In this document: one piece after another, positions 15,856 through 25,194 of the stretch | Layout of the letters: every line of letters starts with the position of its first letter | Numbering within the stretch: position 1 is the first letter of the stretch | NCBI RefSeq assembly: GCF_000711795.1 | Contig: NZ_JONH01000002.1 | Span: 1-64,000, forward strand | DNA: 64,000 bases | Source of the DNA: Vibrio pacinii DSM 19139 | GTDB lineage: Bacteria; Pseudomonadota; Gammaproteobacteria; Enterobacterales; Vibrionaceae | Reading direction: 5' to 3' | Program-made: the position numbers and the translations under genes | The notes under the pieces: model-generated | What the model saw: only the letters and a program-made list of their open reading frames with translations | What the model was told of the DNA's origin: nothing | Database searches by the model: none

Positions 15856-16407
15856 TTACTTCTTTTTAGGGGCTAACACCATGATCATCTGGCGACCTTC
15901 AATACGGCTTGGGAATGATTCAACCACAGCAAGTTCTGCAGTATCTTCTTTCAAGCGTTTTAGAACGTCGACACCGATGTCTTGGTGTGCCATTTCGCGG
16001 CCACGGAAGCGAATTGTTACCTTCACTTTGTTGCCTTCTTCAAGGAAACGCGTCAGGTTGCGTAGTTTTACCTGATAGTCTCCAATATCAGTTCCAGGAC
16101 GGAATTTTACTTCCTTAATCTGAACCTGTTTTTGCTTTTTCTTCTGCTCTTTAGCAGATTTGCTCTTTTCAAAGAGGAATTTGCCGTAGTCCATCACTCG
16201 ACAGACTGGCGGCTCAGCGTTTGGACTGATCTCTACAAGATCCATGCCTGCTTCTTCAGCCGCTGTGATCGCTTCTTGGATCGATACAACACCAACTGAT
16301 TCACCGTCAGCGCCTGTTAATCGAACTTCACGAACGCCACGAATTTCACCGTTTAAACGGTGCGGGTTTTGTTTTACCGGCTGTTGGCCGCGTCTTCCGC
16401 CTTTAAT
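15856..16407 (-). CDS. infC: Translation initiation factor IF-3, AUU start
   Basis: 183 residues when started at the ATT at 16407. The codons before the first ATG (16245) encode [13 protein letters not shown]...HRLNGEIR, the conserved IF-3 N-terminal domain, so a Met-only reading would lose 54 residues. GGAGGAA overlaps the thrS stop, which lies three bases before ATT. IF-3 discriminates against non-canonical starts, and AUU underlies its autoregulation in E. coli. The C-terminal domain ([24 protein letters not shown]) is complete. Confidence 0.97.
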   Translation of the reverse strand: MKGGRRGQQPVKQNPHRLNGEIRGVREVRLTGADGESVGVVSIQEAITAAEEAGMDLVEISPNAEPPVCRVMDYGKFLFEKSKSAKEQKKKQKQVQIKEVKFRPGTDIGDYQVKLRNLTRFLEEGNKVKVTIRFRGREMAHQDIGVDVLKRLKEDTAELAVVESFPSRIEGRQMIMVLAPKKK

Positions 16408-16410
16408 AGC

Positions 16411-18339
16411 TTATTCCTCCAGATTGAGCTTACGGCTTGAAATCTCGTCTTGGATGTAAGAAATAAAATCATCCACTTTAAACTTGCCGAGATCCTTGCC
16501 TTTACGAGTTCGTACTGCAATTTCGCCAGCGTCCATCTCTTGGTCGCCACAAACGAGCATATACGGTACACGCTTCAAAGTATGTTCGCGGATTTTAAAG
16601 CCAATCTTCTCATTTCTCAAGTCTGCTTTAGCTCTAATTCCACATTTTTGTAGTTTTTGTGCAACTTCCTGAACATAATCTGACTGTTTGTCAGTGATAT
16701 TCATGATTACAGCCTGTTCTGGCGATAACCAAGTTGGGAAGAAGCCATAGTACTCTTCAATTAGAATACCAATAAATCGTTCTAGTGAGCCCAGAATCGC
16801 ACGGTGAATCATAACGGGCACTTGACGCTCGTTATTTTCATCAACGTAAGTGGCACCTAGACGACCTGGTAGGTTGAAATCTAACTGAACCGTACCACAT
16901 TGCCATGCGCGATCAAGACAATCGTGCAGGGTAAACTCGATTTTAGGACCGTAGAACGCACCTTCACCCTCTTGAATCTCGTATGGAATGTCCATCGCTT
17001 CAAGAGATTGTTTCAATGCTTCTTCTGATTGGTCCCAGATTTCATCACTACCAACGCGCTTTTCAGGGCGAGTTGACAGTTTAACAACGATATTATCGAA
17101 ACCAAAAGTTTGGTACGTATCGTAAACCATTTTAATACAGCTGGTCACTTCGTCTTGAATTTGGCTCTCAGTACAGAAGATGTGTGCATCATCTTGAGTA
17201 AAGCCACGTACGCGCATGATACCGTGTAACGCGCCTGAAGGCTCGTTACGGTGACATGAACCAAATTCTGCCATACGAAGTGGCAGGTCACGGTACGATT
17301 TCAGACCTTGATTAAAGATCTGAACATGACCAGGACAGTTCATTGGCTTTAACGCGTAGTCACGGTTCTCAGAGGCAGTGGTAAACATTGCATCTGCATA
17401 CTTATCCCAGTGACCAGAACGTTCCCAAAGAACGCGATCCATAATAAGTGGACCTTTTACTTCCTGATAGTCGTATTCTGTCAGTTTCTCACGCACGAAT
17501 ACTTCTAGATCACGGAAGATTGACCAACCGTTATGATGCCAGAATACCATACCTGGTGCTTCTTGCTGCATGTGGAAGAGGTCAAGTTGCTTACCGATCT
17601 TACGGTGATCACGCTTGGCCGCTTCTTCTAAACGAGTTAGGTGCGCTTTTAATGCTTTTTTGTCGTGGAAAGCCGTACCGTAGATACGCTGCAACATTTT
17701 ATTGTCACTGTTACCGCGCCAGTAAGCACCCGCCACGTTTAATAACGTAAAATTCTGACAAAAACCCATATGTGGTACGTGTGGTCCACGACACATATCG
17801 ATGTATTCTTCATGATGATAAAGACCCGGACGATCGTCGCGTGCAACGTTCTCGTCGAGAATTTCAATCTTATAAGTTTCACCGCGAGCTTCAAATGCAT
17901 CGCGTGCTTCCTGCCAGCTTACCTTTTTCTTGATAACCTGGTATTTCGTCTTAGCCAGCTCTTTCATACGCTTTTCGATCTTTTCTAGATCTTCTTGCGT
18001 TAGAGAGTGCTCAAGGTCGATGTCGTAGTAAAAACCACTATCGATGGTTGGACCAATCGCCATTTTCGCTTCAGGAAAAAGTTGCTTGATCGCGTGACCG
18101 AGCAAGTGCGCACAAGAGTGGCGAACGATTTCAAGACCATCAACCTCGTCTTTTACTGTGATGATTTCAAGACTTGCATCTTGTTCAATCAAATCACAGG
18201 CATCAACACGAGTGCCATCTACACGACCAGCGATGGTTGCTTTCGCAAGACCTGGGCCGATAGATTGAGCGACTTCAAGAGTTGAAACTGGGTTGTCATA
18301 TTGACGCTGACTGCCGTCAGGAAGAGTAATAATAGGCAT
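16411..18339 (-). CDS. thrS: Threonyl-tRNA synthetase
   Basis: 642 residues, full length. Order: TGS domain (1-60), editing domain with [10 protein letters not shown] (about 73-82) and the Zn-type residues of the second domain, class II core with motif 2 ([21 protein letters not shown]) and motif 3 ([17 protein letters not shown]), and C-terminal anticodon-binding domain. It charges tRNA-Thr and clears Ser-tRNA-Thr. First gene of the translation operon. Confidence 0.99.
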   Translation of the reverse strand: MPIITLPDGSQRQYDNPVSTLEVAQSIGPGLAKATIAGRVDGTRVDACDLIEQDASLEIITVKDEVDGLEIVRHSCAHLLGHAIKQLFPEAKMAIGPTIDSGFYYDIDLEHSLTQEDLEKIEKRMKELAKTKYQVIKKKVSWQEARDAFEARGETYKIEILDENVARDDRPGLYHHEEYIDMCRGPHVPHMGFCQNFTLLNVAGAYWRGNSDNKMLQRIYGTAFHDKKALKAHLTRLEEAAKRDHRKIGKQLDLFHMQQEAPGMVFWHHNGWSIFRDLEVFVREKLTEYDYQEVKGPLIMDRVLWERSGHWDKYADAMFTTASENRDYALKPMNCPGHVQIFNQGLKSYRDLPLRMAEFGSCHRNEPSGALHGIMRVRGFTQDDAHIFCTESQIQDEVTSCIKMVYDTYQTFGFDNIVVKLSTRPEKRVGSDEIWDQSEEALKQSLEAMDIPYEIQEGEGAFYGPKIEFTLHDCLDRAWQCGTVQLDFNLPGRLGATYVDENNERQVPVMIHRAILGSLERFIGILIEEYYGFFPTWLSPEQAVIMNITDKQSDYVQEVAQKLQKCGIRAKADLRNEKIGFKIREHTLKRVPYMLVCGDQEMDAGEIAVRTRKGKDLGKFKVDDFISYIQDEISSRKLNLEE

Positions 18340-18393
18340 TTAACTGTCCTTTACAGTGGTGTTGCATACCAAGCAACACGTGTATTTAAAACG

Positions 18394-18427
18394 TATCTTT
18401 AACATTAAAAACAATGCGTTAAAGATA
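18394..18427 (-). promoter_or_regulatory. Hairpin in the thrS leader
   Basis: A perfect 10-bp inverted repeat TATCTTTAAC/GTTAAAGATA lies about 55 bp before thrS. On the thrS strand the 14-base loop contains UUGU, as in a tRNA-Thr(UGU) anticodon loop. E. coli thrS is repressed by its own product binding such mimics; a similar operator here is inference. Confidence 0.45.
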
Positions 18428-18565
18428 AGAAACGGTGTCCTTTTCTATGCAAATACGGATGCACAACTGAGGAACGAGCACGTATTGTAACGGATTAGTC
18501 TGAAATAACAATCAAAGTCACAGAAATGAACTAAAAAAGTCTCTTTTCACCCTAGTGGGTTGACC

Positions 18566-20071
18566 TTACTCTTGATTCAACCACTGATTGAGCACAGTTC
18601 TTGCCCGTGGCAATAGATCCGAGGCGAGTAAGCCGACTGCGCCTTGTTCATTCACCAATTGATCAGCGGCCACACTGTGCAGATGCACGCCAACGGTAGC
18701 CGCTGCGCAAAGTGTCATGCCTTGTGCCAACAGCGCGGCAATCATTCCTGTCAAAACATCACCCATTCCGCCTGTTGCCATGCCGGGATTTCCCGCAGGA
18801 CAGACGTATGTCATCTCACCGTCGCATATCAATGTACCTGCGCCTTTCAATACCGCTACCCCACCATATTGAGCTTGCAGTGAACGCACTGCCGTATAGC
18901 GATCGGCTTCTATCTCATTGACGGTACAGCCCAACAATCGCGCTGCTTCTCCAGGATGCGGTGTGATCACTCGTAAATGGTCTTGATTTGGCTGTTGAGC
19001 GAGTAGATTCAATCCATCAGCATCAATGACTTTGGGCTTTTCAATCTGGGCGCTCACTTGAAACAACTGCTGCGCCCAGGCATCTTGTCCAAGCCCCGGG
19101 CCTAACGCGATCACATCAGCCCAATTCAAACTTTGCTCAAGCGCTTTATCTTGTTGCGACCAGGCTTGAACCATAACCTCGGGAATCCTAACCTGTATTG
19201 CCAAAACAGAGCTTGAATGACATAAGGTTTTTACCAACCCCACTCCACTGCGCATCGCCGCGCTAGAGCATAAGCTAATCGCGCCCGCATAACCTTGATT
19301 ACCCCCTAAACACAGCAATCGACCGTGATGGCCCTTATGAGCGGTGGCGATACGTCGTGGCAATGCAGATAGCCATTCATAGACATCAATAAGTTTGGCA
19401 GAAGGCGTAACGCACTGTTCAAACTGGTTACGAATGTCAAGGCCTGCAAAGTGCAGCTTGCCAGTATAGGCGCGCGCCTGCCCTGTCACCATGCCTTGTT
19501 TGATACCAATAAAAGTTACCGTGTGCGCCGCGACTACTGCCATGCCTAGCACTTGGCCTGTATTGCTGCATAGCCCTGAAGGGATATCAATGGCAACAAC
19601 AGGGAGTTGGAGATGGTTAACCTGTTTGATCACACTGTAAAGTGGCTCTGTCACCTGTCCAGATAAACCTGTGCCAAGTAAGGCATCAACAATCACGTCG
19701 CACTTGATTTTCGGCCAATCAAGATCTGTCACTTGCTGAATTTCTCCACCCAGATTTTGCCATTCATTCTTGGCAGTGAGTGCGTCTCCCGTGAGTTGTT
19801 CTGGCTGACCATACAGCGCAAGGGTCACAGCCAATCCATCTTGCTGTGCAAGCTTGGCAACAACAAAGCCATCTCCGCCATTATTGCCACGACCACACAA
19901 GATCAGGAGATGTTTTGCACGAGGGTAGTTAGAGCGCAATATCTGATAGGCCGAACGACCCGCGTTTAACATCAGTTGATACATCTCAACCCCAGCGAGT
20001 TGTGCGGCTTGCCGCTCGCCCTGTTGGACTTGCTGAGCAGTAAAGAGTAACGAAGAGAAGGTGTTTGTCAT
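18566..20071 (-). CDS. nnr: Bifunctional NAD(P)H-hydrate epimerase / ADP-dependent dehydratase
   Basis: 501 residues in two domains. The N-terminal YjeF epimerase (about 10-215) has LCGRGNNGGDGFVVA and DALLGTGL...DIPSGL. The C-terminal ribokinase-like dehydratase (about 225-500) has GNQGYAGA, LGPGLGQ, TPHPGEAARLL and AGNPGMATGGMGDVLTG. It repairs hydrated NADH and NADPH. The ATG at 20071 has AAGGGTGAG seven bases upstream; a GTG four codons earlier overlaps that site and is rejected. It stands alone here, not next to tsaE-amiB-mutL or queG as in many relatives. Confidence 0.96.
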   Translation of the reverse strand: MTNTFSSLLFTAQQVQQGERQAAQLAGVEMYQLMLNAGRSAYQILRSNYPRAKHLLILCGRGNNGGDGFVVAKLAQQDGLAVTLALYGQPEQLTGDALTAKNEWQNLGGEIQQVTDLDWPKIKCDVIVDALLGTGLSGQVTEPLYSVIKQVNHLQLPVVAIDIPSGLCSNTGQVLGMAVVAAHTVTFIGIKQGMVTGQARAYTGKLHFAGLDIRNQFEQCVTPSAKLIDVYEWLSALPRRIATAHKGHHGRLLCLGGNQGYAGAISLCSSAAMRSGVGLVKTLCHSSSVLAIQVRIPEVMVQAWSQQDKALEQSLNWADVIALGPGLGQDAWAQQLFQVSAQIEKPKVIDADGLNLLAQQPNQDHLRVITPHPGEAARLLGCTVNEIEADRYTAVRSLQAQYGGVAVLKGAGTLICDGEMTYVCPAGNPGMATGGMGDVLTGMIAALLAQGMTLCAAATVGVHLHSVAADQLVNEQGAVGLLASDLLPRARTVLNQWLNQE

Positions 20072-20112
20072 AATGTGTCTCACCCTTGTTGAGCCTTACT
20101 AAAGCATAAACA

Positions 20113-20140
20113 ATTACGCCAAGGATTACCTTGGCGTAAT
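20113..20140 (-). terminator. Hairpin between the PAS protein gene and nnr
   Basis: Perfect 12-bp stem ATTACGCCAAGG/CCTTGGCGTAAT, 4-base loop, followed on the minus strand by TGTTTATG. Confidence 0.75.
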
Positions 20141-20164
20141 AAGCAAAATGGGGTTTCACAAAGA

Positions 20165-20605
20165 TTATGCTGAGGTACGTGACACTAACGCTTCAGCCGT
20201 CGCATCTTGAATCGACAAAAACAATGACCGAATCTCACCCGTTGGCGTACGCATTGGGTTGAGTGTGATGTTTTGATACATAAAGTCTGCTTGCTGAGTG
20301 ACGGGGCGAACATTGCGACACTTGAATAAATAAGGCCGTTGCTGCCAAGTAATGAAACTGCGACAACCTAAGTCGTACACAGGTTTCGTTTTCAGCTTAA
20401 ACCACTCGCGGGGGATCTCGGGAAAGAGTTCAAACAGTGGTTTACCAATGGCGTCATGCGCTTGAATACCACTATGGTGAGTCATAAAGCCATTCCACAC
20501 TTGCACATTGTGATCTCGATCTAGCACGACTAAACCTAAATCAACATTCTGCACCATATCCACCATCCAGTGGAACTGCTCAAACTCAGCAGGAAGATTA
20601 ATCAT
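20165..20605 (-). CDS. PAS-domain protein coupled to a response regulator
   Basis: 146 residues forming essentially one PAS domain: NVDLGLVVLDRDHNVQVWNGFMTHHSG, IGKPLFELFPEIP and IRSLFLSIQDATAE. There is no kinase or output domain, so it would sense a ligand or cofactor and act by protein contact. Its ATG overlaps the stop of the response regulator gene (TAATG), so the two are made together. Ligand unknown. Confidence 0.9.
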   Translation of the reverse strand: MINLPAEFEQFHWMVDMVQNVDLGLVVLDRDHNVQVWNGFMTHHSGIQAHDAIGKPLFELFPEIPREWFKLKTKPVYDLGCRSFITWQQRPYLFKCRNVRPVTQQADFMYQNITLNPMRTPTGEIRSLFLSIQDATAEALVSRTSA

Positions 20606-21609
20606 TAGAAGTCCTCCATCAGATAGGCCAACTTGTTATCCAACAAAGGCAAAGATTCATCAACAAACATAAACAATAAATCACAACGAATAGACGTACC
20701 GTCAATGTTGTAGCTTACCTCGAAAGTCATGGTTTTCTTAAACGAACCGGAAGTGGATGAAATCACCGAATCAATCGAAATATGCTGGCCAAGCAACACC
20801 GGCGAGCTCTGGAAGAAGCGGACTTCTGATTGCTCCCCTAAGCCATTTAAAAACGAACCGACCAAAATATTCGACACATCCATAAGTAGTTCAAGCTCTT
20901 CAAGCTCTTCGCTATCGGCAGGTACTTTCATCAATTTTTTTAAATCACTGACACTGGAATCGCTCAGTAATACTAATGCTTCCCCTGCGATCCCCTCGCC
21001 ACTAAAACCTTGGCAGACGCCTGAGACTTGATCGTTTTCGGCCAAATCACGCAGCGCCATGTGCAGCTCACTGACCTCAAATATATTCACGTTCGGCAAC
21101 GGAAGGTGAACAAAAACATCGAAATGCCTCGCCAAAGCATCCGCGGCTCGCCCGATGGATACGTTGGCGACCTCCATATAGACGTCACGACGACGCAATA
21201 TCGGTAATTCAAGACTGGTCGGGGTAATGATTTGTGGCTGAGTAACAGGTTCGATCAATTCTTTGAGCGTCTTGTTGAGTAGCTCTTTGTCAATCGGCTT
21301 CTGGATGAAAGCTTTTGCCCCTAACTCCATCACACGTTGTTTGGCTTTGGGCTGAATATCGCCAGAAACAACGATGACCGGAATGTCGATTCCCTTGTTA
21401 CCAATCGCCTCTAGGGTACCAAAACCGTCAAGTTCAGGCATAGTCAGATCAAGAAACAGCAGTTTGAAGGTATGATTTTCTAGCTGTTCGAGTGCATCAA
21501 GCCCATGTACGGCAAAGGTAATATCGGCATTTAGCGAAGCGGGTATTGAGCGCGCCATCTGCTTTCTAGCTAAAGCGGAGTCATCGCATATAAGTACTGG
21601 AAATGACAT
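20605..21609 (-). CDS. Response regulator fused to a CheC/CheX-like phosphatase domain
   Basis: 334 residues. Receiver domain (1-125): VLICDDSALARK acidic pair, phospho-acceptor Asp in LLFLDLTMPELDGFG, VVSGD and the KPI lysine. C-terminal CheC-like domain (about 150-330) with LLMDVSNILVGSFLNGL, close to the CheC E-x-x-N helix. Such fusions are thought to dephosphorylate CheY-like proteins. The start at 21609 is set by GAGGAG upstream; a longer frame extends to 21687. Translationally coupled to the PAS protein. Confidence 0.92.
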   Translation of the reverse strand: MSFPVLICDDSALARKQMARSIPASLNADITFAVHGLDALEQLENHTFKLLFLDLTMPELDGFGTLEAIGNKGIDIPVIVVSGDIQPKAKQRVMELGAKAFIQKPIDKELLNKTLKELIEPVTQPQIITPTSLELPILRRRDVYMEVANVSIGRAADALARHFDVFVHLPLPNVNIFEVSELHMALRDLAENDQVSGVCQGFSGEGIAGEALVLLSDSSVSDLKKLMKVPADSEELEELELLMDVSNILVGSFLNGLGEQSEVRFFQSSPVLLGQHISIDSVISSTSGSFKKTMTFEVSYNIDGTSIRCDLLFMFVDESLPLLDNKLAYLMEDF

Positions 21610-21810
21610 GCGTACGTCTACTCCTCTTGGGGTAAAGGGTGAGTGAATAAAAAGAAGCACAAATACCCGGACATTTTGTCTCGACAATCATTGGCTCTTC
21701 TATATCAATGTAGCAGATCAAGAACAGGCTGGTAGCTTTACCCACCGTAATCACGATTACAATGGTTTAAATGAACAAAAAACGCGCAGTATAATGCATG
21801 GCGGTACAAA

Positions 21811-21837
21811 AAAGCCCTCGAACGAAGAGGGCTTTAT
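21811..21837 (-). terminator. Terminator after the TetR-family gene
   Basis: AAAGCCCTC/GAGGGCTTT, 7-base loop, flanked by an A run on the minus-strand exit side. Confidence 0.9.
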
Positions 21838-21857
21838 TAGCAAGTGGATGTGAGTAA

Positions 21858-22319
21858 TTAACTTGCCATACGCAAGAGGGATTTACCAATCAACCATTCA
21901 AGTTCTTTGCCACTTGATGGCCCAAACTTCGCCTCTGTAATCGTGTACAAACGTTCAACGCCATTACGGGCAAATTCGTGAGTACTCTTTGACGTTACGA
22001 TATGATGGAAAAGCAAGCGCAAAATAGCGCAGAACTCTTCATTATCTAATGCCGCAACCCAACTTGCAGAAAACGCTTCAACGTCTTGCTCAAAGTCGAC
22101 GTGCTCGACAAACATCTTGAAGATACGTTCATCGAGAGCGGCGGTAAAATCGGTTTTTTTAGGAAAGTGGTGGCTGATCCCGGTGCGCGAAATCCCCGTT
22201 TGCTGGCTGAGTGTTGTGTATGACATCTTGTCATAACCTAGACGCAAAAGTTGATCTACGACCGCATCCATGATTTTCTGAATCGTGATTTCGGTATCTT
22301 CTTTACTACGCTTTGGCAT
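21858..22319 (-). CDS. TetR-family transcriptional regulator
   Basis: 153 residues, short for the family. The N-terminal helix-turn-helix (residues about 10-55) reads ITIQKIMDAVVDQLLRLGYDKMSYTTLSQQTGISRTGISHHFPKKTDF. The ligand domain is reduced to about 95 residues. The ATG at 22319 is preferred to a TTG 16 codons upstream. The gene is divergent from yfcZ with a Fur-like box between them. Target and effector unknown. Confidence 0.9.
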   Translation of the reverse strand: MPKRSKEDTEITIQKIMDAVVDQLLRLGYDKMSYTTLSQQTGISRTGISHHFPKKTDFTAALDERIFKMFVEHVDFEQDVEAFSASWVAALDNEEFCAILRLLFHHIVTSKSTHEFARNGVERLYTITEAKFGPSSGKELEWLIGKSLLRMAS

Positions 22320-22811
22320 GTGCAGGCTCTTCTCTCTGTCGATCTGTGTAGCCCATTTACGGGCCAAAAAATTACGCCTTACAGAGCTTAGTGACTAGTG
22401 TAAAACCGAAACAACACAGGCGTAAAGCTAACGAGCAGCAACCCGAGAAATCGTTCCGTTCCGCAAAAAGTAGTCCAAGCTCTTACTAACTAAACACTCG
22501 ATATGTTTCGCTAGGGTAACAAGGCATTTTGTTTTTATATATTTAATTATTGAGCCATCGATAATGTAATAAAATTTTGACCCTTACAACGAAAGGAACA
22601 CCGTTCTGACGCAAAATAAATATGAATTTTCGTCATTTATTGACACAAGTCACAGTTAAATGATAATCGTTATCAATATTTTGCTTAATTAGCAATCGCT
22701 TGTTAACAATTATTCGCTATATGACGGAATTTTGTCGCTACGGTGATAGCGCTAGATCGCAAAGCGCATAATCGTTACTATAGCCACATAATTTGTAAGA
22801 GGATAGATGAG
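22320..22811. other. Intergenic region between TetR gene and yfcZ
   Basis: 492 bp, AT-rich, without a convincing gene. It contains the Fur-like box at 22661-22675, which lies nearer yfcZ. Confidence 0.7.
22661..22675. promoter_or_regulatory. Fur-box-like operator
   Basis: TGATAATCGTTATCA matches the 7-1-7 Fur core TGATAATNATTATCA at all but one position and is a near-perfect palindrome. It lies 137 bp before yfcZ and 342 bp before the TetR gene. Confidence 0.7.
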
Positions 22812-23105
22812 ATGAGCACTGAACAAGATCAAGTCTGCGAAGCTTGTGGCTGCGCAGGTGAAATAGGCTTTATTATCAAAGAAGGCGATGAAGTCGCCGA
22901 AGTGATGATTTTCGCTGAAGGTAAAGAACTGCTTGAAACTGAGCTGAACAAATACATCGATTTGGCTAAGCAGGTATCTGCAACGGTCGAATACGACATC
23001 ACCCCTATCGAACAAGGTTCGACTGAGCTAACAGCGCGCTTTAAGTTCGATGTGAGTGCTGAAAAACTCATTTTTGAACTCAAAACACGTTCACTGGCTC
23101 GCTAA
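22812..23105 (+). CDS. yfcZ: YfcZ/YiiS family protein (DUF406)
   Basis: 97 residues, the family's length. CEACGCAGEIGFIIKEGDEVAEV at the N-terminus carries the conserved CxxCGC cysteines, and the C-terminal half is acidic. Function is unknown. The start at 22812 follows AAGAGGA; 23 upstream codons in frame do not resemble the family. Confidence 0.9.
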   Translation: MSTEQDQVCEACGCAGEIGFIIKEGDEVAEVMIFAEGKELLETELNKYIDLAKQVSATVEYDITPIEQGSTELTARFKFDVSAEKLIFELKTRSLAR

Positions 23106-23126
23106 AGGGGCTCAGTTATCGTCGAC

Positions 23127-23152
23127 AAACGGGCGCTTGTGCCCGTTTTCTT
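23127..23152 (+). terminator. Terminator after yfcZ
   Basis: AAACGGGC/GCCCGTTT stem, loop GCTTGT, then TCTTT. Confidence 0.9.
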
Positions 23153-23172
23153 TATCTCATTGATTATATTGT

Positions 23173-23200
23173 TTGACCTTCAGCAACGGGTCACTAAGAT
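23173..23200 (+). promoter_or_regulatory. Promoter of the exported repeat protein gene
   Basis: TTGACC (23173-23178), 16 bp, TAAGAT (23195-23200), about 30 bp before the ATG, leaving a short leader. Confidence 0.65.
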
Positions 23201-23229
23201 TAATTCATCTACCCCTACTTCTGCCTACT

Positions 23230-23829
23230 ATGCGTTCTGTACTCTGCTCACTGATGTTATTGCTATTCAGCGCAAGCTCATATGCTCAACCGCTTGATCA
23301 ATTTCGAATTCTCAATCATCTCGATAACTATGGCAATCTCGATCTGCGCAACAAACCTTACACTGAACTGCCTGCAGGCTTAGTCATCAAGGGCAATTTG
23401 AATATCGCAAAGACGCAAATAAAAACACTGCCGCAAGAGCTCGATATTCAAGGCAGTCTCAATGCCTCTAACAGTGGTCTTGCTCGGATATCTAAAGGGG
23501 TCAATATTAAAGGTTTTGCCAATCTCTTAGGCTCTCAAATTACTCGCTGGCCACGAGGTGTGAAAGTGGGAGGCTATATCAATCTTACCGATACTCCATT
23601 AACTAGCCTGCCAGCAAGACTGAGAGTCAAAGGCGATTTAAGCGTGATGAGAACCCCTCTCGAGAGCCTACCTGAAGGATTGATTGTTGAAGGCAGCTTG
23701 TTTATTGGGGGATCACAGATCCGCGAGTTCCCTGATACCATGACGGTCAATGGCAACATATTCCTTGGTGGTAACCGCATTTCGAAGTGGCCAACCAACT
23801 TAACACTCGGTGGCGCTGTCGCCCCTTAA
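23230..23829 (+). CDS. Exported protein with polygon/LRR-like 20-residue repeats
   Basis: 199 residues. The signal peptide MRSVLCSLMLLLFSASSYA ends near residue 19. The rest is about eight repeats of ~20 residues with the pattern 'LP.gL.v.G.L.i..t.i..LP' (for example TELPAGLVIKGNLNIAKTQI and ESLPEGLIVEGSLFIGGSQI), a solenoid of beta or leucine-rich-repeat type. Probably periplasmic or surface exposed, as binding scaffold; ligand unknown. The upstream 19 codons overlap the promoter, so the later ATG is used although no strong ribosome site precedes it. Confidence 0.82.
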   Translation: MRSVLCSLMLLLFSASSYAQPLDQFRILNHLDNYGNLDLRNKPYTELPAGLVIKGNLNIAKTQIKTLPQELDIQGSLNASNSGLARISKGVNIKGFANLLGSQITRWPRGVKVGGYINLTDTPLTSLPARLRVKGDLSVMRTPLESLPEGLIVEGSLFIGGSQIREFPDTMTVNGNIFLGGNRISKWPTNLTLGGAVAP

Positions 23830-23846
23830 TCTTTGATGCCACATAG

Positions 23847-23878
23847 CAAAAAGCCTTACATGAGGGTAAGGCTTTTTG
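23847..23878. terminator. Bidirectional terminator between convergent genes
   Basis: 13-bp stem CAAAAAGCCTTAC/GTAAGGCTTTTTG, loop ATGAGG. Confidence 0.93.
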
Positions 23879-23905
23879 TGGATGGTGCGTTTATAAGCAC
23901 TTCGC

Positions 23906-25018
23906 TTAAGGGCGGTTTTTCACTGGATTGGCATAGCTTGCCACCAAATAAGGCTGCACTTCTTGTGGCAGAGCGTTTAGCTTAGCAGCGAAATCCGCCT
24001 TCACCTGCTCATCAACCTGTTCATTACCTGCCGCCAACTCATTGATTGGGAATAGCTTGTAATTGGCGTGGATCTGGCGATCAATTTCTTGCGCGAGTTG
24101 TTCTGGCGTCTCGAAGTCTTGCTCAATGACATCACCAAACGCGACATGAACATGACCTTTGTCACCAATAATACCTTGGATGATACTTTGAATATCTTCA
24201 AACTCACCTTTTTCGTAGCGGCCTAACGACTCTTTAGCATGTAACTCGGTCGCTTTCGCCAAATCACAAGGGTCATTTTCATACGAAATGGCTACTGGCA
24301 CTATCTTAAGTGTTTTAATGTAGTCAGAAAACGATGCTTTTTGTTTACGCCCTTCGACATGAAACATCTTTAAGATCGCGGGATCGGTAAAGTCATTGCC
24401 ATCTTTTGCTCGCCCCTCTTTTTGCGCAATCCAGATTGAATGACCCGTGTCGAGTGAGTGTTTTATATAAGCAGAGAGCGTTCCCAATGCTTTCATCATC
24501 TCACGTGGGCCTTTCGCTGAACGCTTAACAATAAAGCTTTTGTTGAGCCTCATTAATTCGCTAGCACACGGCTTCTTGAGCAGGTTATCGCCAATCGCAA
24601 TTCGCACAGTTTTGTGACCGCTTTTAAATAAGCCATAGTTAACCAGTGCTGGATCCATCGCAATATCACGGTGATTAGAGATAAAAAGATAGGCTTGATT
24701 CGGGTCGAGGTTGTCTAACCCGCTATAAGTGACGCCCTTAGTCGTAGTTTTTAGCGTTTGTTCAAGGTACTTCTTTACCTCAATCTGAATCGCTTCAACA
24801 GAGTTGAGCTTGGACCACTTCATTTTCAAATAAACTTTGACCATCGGCGACATCAATGTGCGAAACCAGCCTGAATGGTTAGAAAAACGGTGCTTCAAAA
24901 TAGCGCTAATGAACTCTTCGTCATTAACAAGGCGGTCAATTGCCGCTGGAATTTCGTCGTCATTATAAGGACGAATCTCAATAAATGGATCGCTGTTTGT
25001 CGTCATTTTGTAATACAT
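23906..25018 (-). CDS. PlsC-like phospholipid acyltransferase family protein
   Basis: 370 residues. SNHRDIAMDPALVNYG (about 115-130) is the glycerolipid acyltransferase H-x4-D catalytic box in its NHRDxxxD form, and IWIAQKEGRAKDG corresponds to the third box (EGTR-like). The N-terminal part has hydrophobic helices but no clear signal. It would transfer an acyl chain to a lipid or related acceptor at the inner membrane. Exact substrate not known. ATG at 25018 or 25006 are both possible. Confidence 0.87.
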   Translation of the reverse strand: MYYKMTTNSDPFIEIRPYNDDEIPAAIDRLVNDEEFISAILKHRFSNHSGWFRTLMSPMVKVYLKMKWSKLNSVEAIQIEVKKYLEQTLKTTTKGVTYSGLDNLDPNQAYLFISNHRDIAMDPALVNYGLFKSGHKTVRIAIGDNLLKKPCASELMRLNKSFIVKRSAKGPREMMKALGTLSAYIKHSLDTGHSIWIAQKEGRAKDGNDFTDPAILKMFHVEGRKQKASFSDYIKTLKIVPVAISYENDPCDLAKATELHAKESLGRYEKGEFEDIQSIIQGIIGDKGHVHVAFGDVIEQDFETPEQLAQEIDRQIHANYKLFPINELAAGNEQVDEQVKADFAAKLNALPQEVQPYLVASYANPVKNRP

Positions 25019-25194
25019 TAGGTAGAAATCGACCCCATTCTACGCATAGAAAGGCGTCTTGGCAGCTACCCTTTTCGCAGAATCGTTAAGGTCAGACCAG
25101 AAATATTATTAGAATTTGCGCGTCTAATGGCACAAAGTTGGCTTTTTTTCCAAGAAACGTTAATCTTAGCGCTCCAAAATAGACGAGCCTCGTT

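Noticed and set aside
15856..16245. Short infC starting at the first ATG
   Set aside because: It lacks the conserved IF-3 N-terminal domain that is encoded upstream in frame from the ATT at 16407.
20072..20083. GTG start four codons upstream for nnr
   Set aside because: The GTG lies within the ribosome site AAGGGTGAG that is correctly spaced for the ATG at 20071.
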